Shown: positions 48,163 to 57,931 of the stretch, piece after piece
How positions within the stretch are numbered: position 1 is the first letter of the stretch
Layout of the letters: every line of letters starts with the position of its first letter
Assembly: GCA_037013685.1 (NCBI GenBank)
Contig: CM072886.1
Coordinates: 2,232,001 to 2,296,000, forward strand
Reading direction: 5' to 3'
Length of the DNA stretch: 64,000 bases
From: Acridotheres tristis
Taxonomy: Eukaryota > Chordata > Aves > Passeriformes > Sturnidae
Notes under the pieces: model-generated
Database searches by the model: none
What the model was told of the DNA's origin: nothing
The model's input: the letters and a program-made list of their open reading frames with translations, nothing else
Translations under genes and position numbers: made by a program

Positions 48163-49638
48163 GTCTGTCTCCAGAGGCAGGAGATAGTCCATGTCAAGAT
48201 CTCTTTTTACAAAAGTTGGGATATGCACAGCAGGCAGAAATGACTGTGGGCAGAACAGAAATAACAGCTCCAGGTCCTCACCACTCCCCTGGGTAATTGT
48301 CCCTGAGGGCTGTTAAACAAACTGCCAGAGCCTGGGCTGTGTTTGCCACCCCGTGATGTTTATAAAAGCAAGATAAGGAGCTCTCCTGGACGTTATGATT
48401 TAACCAAACACGAAGTAGACTTTAATCAGATGAAGTTTAGTGCCTCCCTTCTGTGTCTGGAGAGCAGCTGGGTTTGTGCCTTTAAAGGGAATGCAGCTCC
48501 TGCTCCTGCCACTTCAACCCAGCTAGGAATGTACCATGTGCTGGTGACACTGCAGGAGGACATGGAAGGTGCTTTTCAACCCACAAATGTGTCTCAGCAT
48601 CTTTACAAAAATAAATTGGGGCATTTTAAGGGGTTTCACCTCTGCACTGATGTGTCCTCAGCTGGATTGCCATTGCCACGTGTCCATGAGCAGTGACCTG
48701 ACCCAGTCCTGAGCCTCTCCCTGTCCCAGGGAATCACAAACACCAGGTATGGACACAGCTCAGAGCTGCCACCAGTCTCCAGAATTTGTCCTCTTTACGT
48801 GATATTCAAATACCACAAATAAATTTTCGCAGAGAGTAAATTTTGTGGTTTGGAGCAGAGTCAGCCCCGTGGTGCCTTTCCCATTCTGCCCACAGCTGGG
48901 TACAAATGAGGACCCTGCACTCTGGGAGGATTAGGAGGAGCTGGGATGAGTGACAAGGATGCTGAATCCTGCAGCCTGCACACTGAAAAGCTCACAGGGT
49001 CAGTGCTCACAAAACACAGTGCCTAAAATTCAAATAAAATGTCTCAATCATTAAATCTTCTTAAATCATGATACTTGGAAAACCTTGTGCAGGTAGGAGA
49101 GGTGGGGAGCTGGATCTCCATGGAGACACAGCAGCTAAAGCAGTCCAACATTAATGCAGCTGTTCTATCACATGTTGAGTCTGGACTTATCCTTTCCCAA
49201 GCTCTGAAATGAGCTGGATGCAGCTTGCCTCAGCTTTTCAAAGATCAAGGACACCCACACCAAAAACTCGGTGAGAACACAGCTATTCCCACTTGGGATG
49301 GATGCACCTGGCAATTGCTAAACTCCCTTTTCCTCCTCCCAAAAGAATAGGAATTCTCTGTCCCTCTCAGGCCTCATGGATGAAGTTTCTCTCTGAATTA
49401 ATTCCTTTCCCTGGGACCAACTGCTGTCCACTGTGCATGAAGAAAAGGGTGGGACACACTCCCACCTTATGGAATCACCCTTAGGGGATTCCATGCAACC
49501 TGTGAATTTACAGGAAATAGTGGCATGCAAATATTCCTTCACCTACTGCCTGTAACCCTTTTCAAAAAGCCCAGGAGAGCTGCTCCCAGTGTGGCTTTGA
49601 TATGTAATAAATTTACTTTTGTGCACCAAACCCTTTTC
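48163..49638. other. Unassigned non-coding DNA
   Basis: No gene is recognised. A 117-codon frame at 48343-48696 lacks bias and family resemblance. A short imperfect hairpin lies at about 48812-48851 ('ccacaaataaattt' with 'aaattttgtgg'). Confidence 0.5.
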
Positions 49639-49770
49639 CTAAAATTGGGTTGGGAGGGACCTCACAGATCACCCAGTTCCACCCCTGCACTGGGCAGGGA
49701 CACCTTTCACTATCCCAGGTTGTTCCAAATCCTGTCCAACCTGGCCTTGGGCACTTCCAGGGTTGGGGTA
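49639..49770 (-). mobile_element. CR1 LINE, 3'-end fragment
   Basis: The block 'gggttgggagggacctcac', 'gggcagggacacctttcact' and 'ccaacctggccttgggcact' is CR1 read backwards. The last bases of the 3' terminus are lost on the left. Confidence 0.88.
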
Positions 49771-50146
49771 CATTTTCCTCAGGTGTGTGGTTTGAGGTTG
49801 GCAGGCAGGACTGGGGACTCCTCAGCAGCAATTTCAAGCTTCCTCTTAAAACCCTGAATTAGACTGTACTGCAAATAACCCCCTCCCAACCCCCAAATGC
49901 TTGCAAAGGATATAAAAACATCAAAATTTTCTGGTTTAATCAACTTGAAATCACCTGGTTTAATCAACTCAAAATCAGTTTCCTTTGGAAGAAGGATACA
50001 TTTGATCAGGGCTATTCCTCAAGCAGAACATTTATTTTTCAGCATCTCCTTCTGTAAGAATTTTAGTCTCCAGAAGGACACAATGAACATTATCTGAGTT
50101 TATTTTCTGGGCTCTACAAGGGCAGACAAAAGAAAGGAAAAGGATT
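49771..50146. other. Unassigned non-coding DNA with a short 24-bp tandem repeat
   Basis: The block 'ctggtttaatcaact' occurs at 49931 and again at 49955, giving a two-copy tandem with period 24 (about 49925-49977). Nothing else is recognised. Confidence 0.6.
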
Positions 50147-50464
50147 TGTGGATGCTGGTGAGAGTCAGGGAGAACAGCAGTCTGAGTTTTCCCAAGCTAC
50201 TCAAAGGAAAACAGAAGGGAAAGGATTATAACAAAGTTTAGCACCTGGTGCTGTTGACAGGATAAATGTGTAAAAAACATAACGTTTTAATAAAAGCATA
50301 TTTACAAAAAGTGTTGCCTTCCTTAAACCAATGAGCTTATTCTATCCTCAGTTCTGCAAACCAGTCTATAAAAATGTGTCTGCTCCTGCAATAAATGGCT
50401 TCTTCTGCTTTCTGCAAAAAGTCTGTGTTGCCGTGTTTCTTCACCACTCCCTTGCCTTACAGCA
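50147..50464 (+). mobile_element. Solo LTR of an endogenous retrovirus, plus strand
   Basis: The element starts near 'tgtggatgctggtgagag' and ends near 'cccttgccttacagca'. Inside, in order, are a CCAAT box (50328-50332), a TATA box 'tataaaaa' (50367-50374) and the polyadenylation signal 'aataaa' (50390-50395), followed by a T/C-rich U5-like end. The spacing of about 35 bp and then 16 bp fits a compact LTR promoter. No primer-binding site or gag follows, so it looks like a solo LTR. I found no convincing target-site duplication, so the exact ends are uncertain. Confidence 0.65.
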
Positions 50465-51712
50465 ACTAGGCTTCATTTTGCCCAAGCATAAATAAACCAA
50501 ACAAATGACCACAGAGAAATAGAAAACAACAAAGAAACTTTGGATAGAGTCTGAATCAGGAACAAAAACTGACAGGTTACTTTATAACTGCCATTTCCAC
50601 AAGATTATACGAATTTTTCTTAGACATAATTTTCTACTCTGAGGCTTTTTATTTGTTTGATAGGAGAAATTCAAATAACTCTTAATATTGCTTAAAAAAA
50701 TGTTAAGCCTGCAACTTGTGAAAAATTCAGTTGAGAATAACCAGTTTTTTTCTTCTGGGATGAGAGATCTAGATCCATGCTGGGTAAAACTGGTGGTAAC
50801 AGTTTAGTTGAGGTGTCCTGTAATACTTTTTCTGGTCTCTATGCTCCATTCGAGGAGGACTTTGGATTTCCTTATATTCCACTTGCTTTCCTTGAATATT
50901 CAGGGTCACCTCCAGCCCTGTAGAATCCCAGCCCACATGGCATCATGCTGAGTGGAAAAGCTGGAGAAGAAGGAAATGGGGGATTTGGGAGTGATGGAAT
51001 TTTTGTTCCCAAGTAACCATCACTCCTGACGGATCCCTCTATTCCTGGGGAGGGCTGAACACCTGCCTGCCCATGGGAAGCCATGAATCAATTCCTTGAT
51101 TTGTTTTATTGTTTGTGTGGCTTCTCCTTCACCTATTTAACAGTCTTCATTTCAACAAATGAGTATTCTCACTTTTACCCTTCCAGTTGTCTCCCCCATC
51201 TCTCTGGAGGGGTTTGGGGGAGAGGCTGAAGTGAGGCTGAGCTGCCAGCTGGGGTTAAACCATGACCACAGGTAGGACTGGCTTGTTCAGACAGGAAAAA
51301 ATATTGGCTGGGAATCAAGGGAATCTGTTCCTCCACTCCTACAAATTCTTTTTCTGCTGGCAAACAAATTATTGTAACACTTTGCTTTCTATGAACTATT
51401 TCCAAATTATTTCCTGGGTCTGTTTTGAAGCTCCTTCTCTGTGGAGCCATCAACTGCAATTCACCATTACTTCACTCCAGAGAAACATTGGCTTTTGTTT
51501 CCAAAACACTCCAGGAACTTTGCTCAGAATGTTTCAAAATACTAAATAAATAATGAATGGCCCATCTAAATCATTAAAAACCGGATCATTGAGTGAATCA
51601 CTCTGTTTTCATCTGAGGGAGCTCATGTTGAAATATGTGTCGTGCTGATATTTATTCTGGCCTCTGCCAAAGTACCAAAACCCAAAACATCTGAAAATTT
51701 ATCAGAAATAAA
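50465..51712. other. Unassigned non-coding DNA
   Basis: No gene or repeat is recognised. Open frames at 50.87-51.55 kb overlap on both strands without coding bias. Confidence 0.5.
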
Positions 51713-51832
51713 TGAAAATAAACAGGGTTTTCTTTATTACAACAATGATATTATTACAGTGATTGAAAGAAAAGAAAATAAATAGGTTTTTGTTTATTAC
51801 AGCAATGATATTATTACAGTGACTGTGTTGGT
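51713..51832. repeat. 60-bp tandem duplication
   Basis: Two adjacent 60-bp units (51713-51772 and 51773-51832) share 'aagaaaataaa' or a close variant, 'ggtttt' and the block 'caatgatattattacagtga', which occurs at the same place in both. They differ by a handful of substitutions, so the duplication is moderately old. Confidence 0.88.
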
Positions 51833-54479
51833 AGCTGTTTATATTAAAAATTCTGTATGTATTCTCTAAAATACCAGTAGTGAGCCCTGGAAAAAAAATT
51901 TGGAGACAACAATATGGGATAAAGAAATAAAGTTTCACTGTCTGGGAGAGATGAGCAGTGCTAGAGATAAGAGTTGCTTGCTCTGTCAGTTTTTCTTCTC
52001 TTCTTCCTTTTCCTGTCAATAATCCAGTATAACTGGGGGAATATAGACTAAAATATGGTTTCTTTGGTGCATCCAAGACTCCATGCATTTTTATTGCCTG
52101 AGTTTCTTCTAACCTAAAACAGTTTTCCTGCCTTTTTTTGAGCCCAGAGTTGCCTTTTCAATGTTTCATTTGCTGTTTTCCCAGCAGCCATTCGGTGTCA
52201 CGGACCTGAGTGGAGCCTCAAGTCGGCCTCTATCCCAAAATCTGCACTATTAGAATCATCTTAAAACATTTTTAAGTCATCCTCATGTGAAACTCCATCC
52301 ATTTCAAATAGCTGAGGCCAAAAGAATTGTTGGAATTGGCATGGGAGAGGCTAAACAAACTGATTTCATTTTCATATCACCTTTGTTTCCTTGGAAAGTC
52401 ATGGAATATGTATTGATCTTGATCAGGGGACAGGAACTGAGCTCTGCACACAGGACAGAGATCTTTTGGAACAAGTGGGTTTTTGGCTGGCAGCAGCAGG
52501 AATAAATTATCCATAAAAACAAACAGTGAGCCTGGAATAAGGTGATTTTTGGGACATACTTTCACCTAGAGGTAGTTGATCTAATCATGGATTAGAATCA
52601 GTCTTTGTATGACTGCCCAAAATAGAACATAAAACTAAAGGTTTTATTTCAGAACGTGGTGAAAAGTTCTCTGTAAAAGCTCTCCATTCTTTTGACCCTC
52701 CTGATAGATTTGAATCCTGCTCAGCAAGTGTCCTTCTTTTAGAGGGCTCCAAAAAGTAAAGTGAAGAAACTTCTAAGAACTCTGCCCATCAGTATGGAGT
52801 CACCTGTTCCTTTTCTTTCTCTCTTGAGTCCCAGGGAAGGGTTAAGTTTCCAAATGGAACGTTTGCCTTTGATTCTTTGCTCAAGCCATATTTAGCACAG
52901 AAGGCCCTGTACCTCAGCACTGACACCTCTCTTTGCAACAAGCTTTGGAAAAATTTGGAAAAAATTCCAAACTCCAAACTCCAGGGGGAGTGCAATTAGA
53001 GCAGGAGAGGAACACAGTGACTCAGAGCACACTGCTTGGAGCTGGCAGGGCAATGATGCTCTGCTGAAGATGGAGATGCATCAGCTGTGGCAGCAGCAGG
53101 GAAAAGAATGGACAGTCAGAGTGGTTTCCCAAAAAAACGTGTCTCCCTTGGCCTCCAAAAGTGCCTGGGCTTCTCTTGGGCAATTTTGGACTCTCTTGTC
53201 TCCTGCAGCTGATGAATATGAATGAAAATAGCTTTGCACTTTCAGCCACGGAGTTGTCTCCACACCCAAATCAAGTCGAGTGACACTGACTCAAAAGTTT
53301 TTGAATATTACACTTTGCTGACAAGAGTGAGAAGCAGCACTGGCATCTCTGGGGCCTCAGGAAGAGCTTAAAATTGGGGATCCCAAGCCCAGGTGAGGCC
53401 CTGCAACCATCCTGAGGCACGAGGAGGACCCTGGAGTTCTCAATGGAGCTGTTCTACCTGCAGCTTCTTTAAGACATTACCAACCTCTTTCTTTCCTGGG
53501 AGAGAAAACTGCTCTTCCCTGTCTTGTTCCCTGTTTCCAGAGATGTTGGATATCCTAGAAAAGAGCTGAATGCTCTCAGATTCATGCTGAGAGCTGCCTG
53601 GGCAGTAAGTCCTGGTGGCTGGGGGATATGGAAGCTGTGACATCTGAGAGGCTGCTCCTGGAGAACAAGTCTGGATCTTTATCTTTTGCTTGCTTATGGA
53701 CTTTTGATTTTGCCTTCCCTATGATTCTCTCTGCTGCACACTTCAGAAAAATGTATTTAGAGCTCTAGTAGAGATAATTCCCCAAAGGGCAGTTCCCTTT
53801 AAATACTTTAAATACATGTCAGATGTGTAGGATGCAGGAAAAAGGGCAGGTGAGTCACTGTTGAGAAGCTTTTTGACATTTGGTGTTGCTTTATGGTCTG
53901 TAAAATGTGGCTACTTCTGAGAACACCAATGAGATCAAATGCTTCTCCTTCATTAATCCAGTTTTCCTGCTGAATTTCCTTCTGGTCTTGGTCATGTTTC
54001 TGTTCATAATCGTGGTCATTCTGTTCATGTTCTGTGCTGGTAGCTGGTGGCAATTTCTTACCAAAATCAAAAACTTCTCAAGCTGTATCCATGTATTTAT
54101 CCCAGAAACAATCTCACATGGTCTTAAAATATCCATTAATAATCTTGGTCTCCAAATATAAAAAACCTGATTTGTTAAAATTCTCACTTTGTTTTGAATA
54201 TGAGTAATGTTTGTCCATTAAGGTGCTCCTAAAGTGATGCCATTCTCAGATTATTATCTGGTAAGGCAATTTCAGAAAGACAGAAATGTGCAGTTCTCCA
54301 AAGAGAGAAACAGAGCAGCACTGGGGCCTTTAGTTCAGCAGTCTGACAGTAAAAGACCAGTGAAAGGTGAGAATGGAAAGGAGAAAAAAGACCCTTTAAA
54401 GTGCCCTTTCCAACTTATACTCTTAATTGGAGATAAATATAAGTGGAAAACACTGTGAGCAATGAAATCTTCAACATCC
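51833..54479. other. Unassigned non-coding DNA
   Basis: I recognise no gene or element in this stretch. The open frames, including 98 codons at 53891-54187 (minus) facing 84 codons on the plus strand, have no codon bias. Confidence 0.5.
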
Positions 54480-54770
54480 CACAGGGAATTTTTGCACAGG
54501 CATGGAGTGACAGGACCAGGGTGAATGGCTTCCAAAACATAGAGGTAGATTGAGATGAGCTTTTAGGAAGAAATTATTCCCTGTGAGGGAGGTGAGGCCC
54601 TGGCACAGGGTGCCCAGAGAAGCTGTGGCTGCCCCTGGATCCCTGGAAGTGTCCAAGGCCAGGTTGGACAGGGCTTGGAGCAACCTGAGAAAGTGGAAAG
54701 TATCCCTGCCTATGGCAGGGGGACTCTCATTAAATGGTTTTGAATTTCCCTTCCAACCTGAAGCACTTCT
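54480..54770 (+). mobile_element. CR1 LINE, 5'-truncated
   Basis: In plus orientation: 'cacagggtgcccagagaagc', 'ccctggatccctggaagtg', 'ccaaggccaggttggacagg' and 'atccctgcctatggcagggg'. The 3' terminus is decayed ('cttccaacctgaagcacttc'). The sequence preceding these words, from 54480, fits the CR1 reverse-transcriptase end. Confidence 0.93.
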
Positions 54771-54949
54771 TACCTGTCCCTTGAACAAAACAGAATTTAA
54801 TTACCCCATTTCAAGTGTTGAAGTGTAGAACAGGAAACAGAAACTCCTGGGTGACACTGAAACAATGTGGAGACCACAGTAAAGGATAAAGGGCTTACAA
54901 ACAAACAGGGGCAAATGAACAACAAAGAGGAGGATGATCACAGGCAGAA
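54771..54949. other. Unassigned spacer
   Basis: Nothing is recognised between the CR1 copy and the conserved-looking block. Confidence 0.5.
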
Positions 54950-55410
54950 ATATTTAATTGCAAGCTGAACCTTCATTTATTTAGAGACAATGTAGATCTG
55001 TGTCACTGAACTCTGTGCAAATTGCCACGGGGTCTTTCTAATGCCCACCGGGCCCGAGTTCAGCAGCGTGATGGATTGTTCAATTTACTGAGTAAACCAA
55101 GAGCTCCCTGTGAATTTTAGATGCTAATCTTCTGATTGAACTCCATTGCCAGCGAGGCCTGCCCTACAAAGTTTGCTAATAAGAATTGATCCAACCATTG
55201 GTAAGGATTTAAAAGGTTGATGCAGGATATTAACCACGTATTGAATTTAGCTGCTCCCCAGCTACTGTTACAGAAAAAGTGTGAGGCTGTTTTAAACCTG
55301 CTAAAAATTAATAGATGTCATCTCTACATGAAGTGACAACATTAATGAGCCATTAAGTTAGGGGACACCTTCATGTGAACAAATTAATCATGAAATTTGA
55401 GATGTGAGAG
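54950..55410. other. Candidate conserved non-coding element
   Basis: About 460 bp has no repeat signature and an unusual mix of CpG-containing words ('gcccaccgggcccgagttca', 'ttgccagcgaggcctgcc') with homeodomain-like AATTA/TTAAT words ('gaacaaattaatcatgaaat'). Such composition is typical of deeply conserved developmental enhancers. A 35-codon plus-strand frame spans the GC-richer part but ends in a stop and has no visible splice donor. The call rests on composition alone. Confidence 0.3.
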
Positions 55411-55478
55411 AAGAATAAAAAGTACATGCCATTAAGTGTGTATATTGAATCACATATTTATCCCCATTGTCCTTCTTT

Positions 55479-55662
55479 CAGCAGGAATTTCTTCACCAGA
55501 AGGGTTGTTAAACATTGGAATGTGCTGCCCAGGGAGGTTTGGAGTGCCCATCCCTGGAGGTGTCCAAGGAAGGGCTGGAGGTGGCACTCAGTGCTCTGGG
55601 GGGATCAGGAACAGCTTGGACTTGATGATCTGAGAGATCTTTTACAACCCAAATGATTCTGA
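55479..55662 (+). mobile_element. CR1 LINE, second subfamily, 5'-truncated
   Basis: In plus orientation: 'ttcttcaccagaagggttgt', 'ggaatgtgctgcccaggga', 'ccctggaggtgtccaaggaa', 'ggtggcactcagtgctctgg', 'cttggacttgatgatctgag' and 'caacccaaatgattctgag'. The 'ggcactcagtgctctgg' block separates it from the CR1 type common in the rest of the window. Confidence 0.92.
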
Positions 55663-56039
55663 GAGTTTTAAAAGTGAAGATACAAATTTTGAAAATTCTG
55701 AGGAAAGGGATACCCTAAGGGGCTTAGAGAAGTTTCAAACTGAGCTCAGCTCTGATCTATCAGTGTCATCATGGTTTAAATTACCCTGGGTGGGCCTGCT
55801 GGCCTCAATGCCAAAATCAGGATTGTGTTGGACTTTACATAAAAAAAAAGCTGAGGACTTTTCCTTCCTGCAATTTTGCAAAAAGAAAAATCCATCAACA
55901 TGATTTCCTTGGCCCTGTGGCAAGTCAGACCCAGGCATTAGGACTTGGGTGTTTATTTCCAAGAGGTGTGAAGGGGAAAATCATGGACATATTTCTCAGC
56001 AGCCTCCCAAAGGGGTCTTTTTTGCTTTTTGTGTAGAAA
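55663..56039. other. Unassigned non-coding DNA
   Basis: Short stretch between two CR1 copies, with no element recognised. Confidence 0.5.
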
Positions 56040-56245
56040 AACCCTCCACATCCACAGGTTTTTGAACACTTCCATGGATGGTGATTCCACCACTGCCCTG
56101 CTCAGCCTGTTCCAATTCCTGACCACTCTTACAGTGAAGAAATTTACCCCAATATCCAATCTAAGCCTTCCCTGGTGGAAACTTGAGAAGTTTCCTCTGG
56201 TTCTATCACTTTTTACCAAGGAGAAGAGACCTGAGTTATATCTTG
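56040..56245 (-). mobile_element. CR1 LINE internal fragment
   Basis: The block 'gaacacttccatggatggtg', 'ttccaccactgccctgctca', 'ctgttccaattcctgacca', 'ccaatatccaatctaagcc' and 'accaaggagaagagacctg' is CR1 read backwards and upstream of the 3' end, which is missing. On the minus strand an 88-codon remnant of the reverse-transcriptase end is still open. Confidence 0.88.
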
Positions 56246-56399
56246 GGAGAACTCAGTTGTTTTTTTTTTAATGTTTCTTCTTTGCTTATTACTCCTAAAA
56301 GAAATGGGGAAGGACCACTGAAGGAGAGACACAAAAAACCCCAAAGTAACTGTCTTTTGTTGAAAATCAAGACAACTTAGATGTCAGGTTACTATTAGG
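56246..56399. other. Unassigned spacer
   Basis: AT-rich DNA with a T-run near 56260-56269. Nothing is recognised. Confidence 0.5.
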
Positions 56400-56545
56400 G
56401 AATTTTAAGAGCTTTCTTAATTAGTCTTACATTAGAAGGCAGTAATTAGTATGTGTGTACAGTACCAGTCACTTCATCAAAAATTGATTTGGTTTAATTA
56501 GATTTACGCATCTGCCATTTCTCTAAACCCCAAAGTAATTTGAAG
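56400..56545. other. Candidate conserved non-coding element, short
   Basis: About 145 bp has clustered homeodomain-like words ('ctttcttaattagtctta', 'ggcagtaattagtatgtg', 'ttggtttaattagatttac'): TAATTAG occurs three times. There is no repeat signature. The regulatory role is inferred from motif clustering. Confidence 0.3.
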
Positions 56546-57798
56546 CTGTGGGTGGGCCTCCACATCCCTAAATCAGGAGGTGAAAAACAGACCTACAGCA
56601 AGATTTGCTAAATCTGGTGGAGTGCAACAGAACCACAACCAACCCTCGTATTCCAGAGTTCCTGGATACTTATCCCACATAAATTGAGTCTCACTTTCAT
56701 TCAATAATTCTGGACCCAGCCAAAACTGGCTTGAGCACACAGAAGATTTCAAGGGATGGACACCAGTCTCTGGAATGATGATTTTTTTTTCCTTATCCTT
56801 TATTGAAGGGACTTGTAAAGGCCAATGTTTTCAGAGTCACAGCAAACAACATTTACTCAAGCAGGCATTAAATTGGATACACTGAGATGAGAAAATAATC
56901 AATTAACATTAACAAATCCTTATCAGTCAATGGCAGAGAGTGAAAAAACCCCGAAGAATGTGCCTTATCAACACTGAGATTTATGAATGGTTTGTTAATA
57001 GATTTTCCCTTAAAACTCAAATTAAAACAAGAACTGATATGCAGCAGAGTAATCTCAGCAGGCAGGATCAGAGATGCTAAACAAAATGAATGGATTACAA
57101 ATCTTTTTTGTTTGTTGAGATCCTCCTAGTGTTCTCAGGAAATCCATGAAGGTTTCTCAACATAGAAGGTCAGATATGGAATAACAGCTTTCAGGCATTT
57201 GCTTTTTGGCTCTCCCAAAACAGAAATGCAAAATGAACAGTTTGGATGAGGTTCTCCAGCCTGAGTGATTCCATGATTCTAAGGGAGGCCAAGTCACAAG
57301 AGGTGGCTGAGATCAGGAGGGGATAGGTTTGGTCAATATTGCAGAGAGAAATCTTCTGAGAACTTTGCTGGGCTTGGTAATAAAGCATCTTTCAAGCTGT
57401 GTAGGTTCATCCAAGAAATCATTTATTGCATGGAAGTTACCCACAAATTGCCTGTATTACATATGGTGGTTGACACAAACAACCCCAGCTTTTCACAGTC
57501 CCTAATTCTAGACAAGAAAGACTGGGATTCCTTTTTAATTTATTGTTTATACTTCATGTGGTAAAAAAATAAAAATAAAAAAAAATAGTTTTGTGGTTTT
57601 GTGTTTGAAGCCTGCCATATAAGTCATAAAATTTCCTAAACTAAACTAAAATTACATCACATTTTTTGGCTTCATTAATTTTATTTTTTTTTTTTAATTC
57701 AGCATACTCAAAGCCATTTTGCTGTCCATTCTGAGGTGGCAAAATTTCCTTACACGTTCTAGATGGAGTTTCATGCCCAGCAGCAAATCTGGGCTGCA
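56546..57798. other. Unassigned non-coding DNA
   Basis: No element is recognised. A minus-strand polyadenylation signal (complement 'tttatt', about 57680-57685) lies roughly 115 bp past the stop of the candidate exon that follows, where a 3' UTR would end. A- and T-runs occur near 57565-57590 and 57684-57697. Confidence 0.5.
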
Positions 57799-57931
57799 TT
57801 ATAGGAAGCTGTAGCTCAGATCATAGAGATTCAGGCAGTGCAAGGTCTCGTTGTAGTAGTTGAAATGTTCCCTCTCCACCCAGGAGAATTTTTTCTTGTC
57901 TTTCCTACTAATTCTGTTCCTGGTTTTAGAC
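57799..57931 (-). CDS. Candidate terminal coding exon, unidentified protein (partial)
   Basis: On the minus strand a plausible 3' splice site ('tgctgatcatcttcaccag', AG at 57932-57933) opens a 133-bp exon that enters in split-codon phase. It encodes 43 residues ending at TAA (57799-57801). The C-terminal half contains 'WVEREHFNYYNETLHCL' and ends '...SYSFL'; the first part is basic ('RISRKDKKK'). About three quarters of the codons from the W onward end in G or C, unlike the AT-rich surroundings, which suggests selection on protein. An N-E-T glycosylation motif is present. The frame stays open upstream of the splice site to a stop near 58030, so a single-exon or pseudogene fragment is also possible. 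I do not recognise the protein. Confidence 0.4.
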
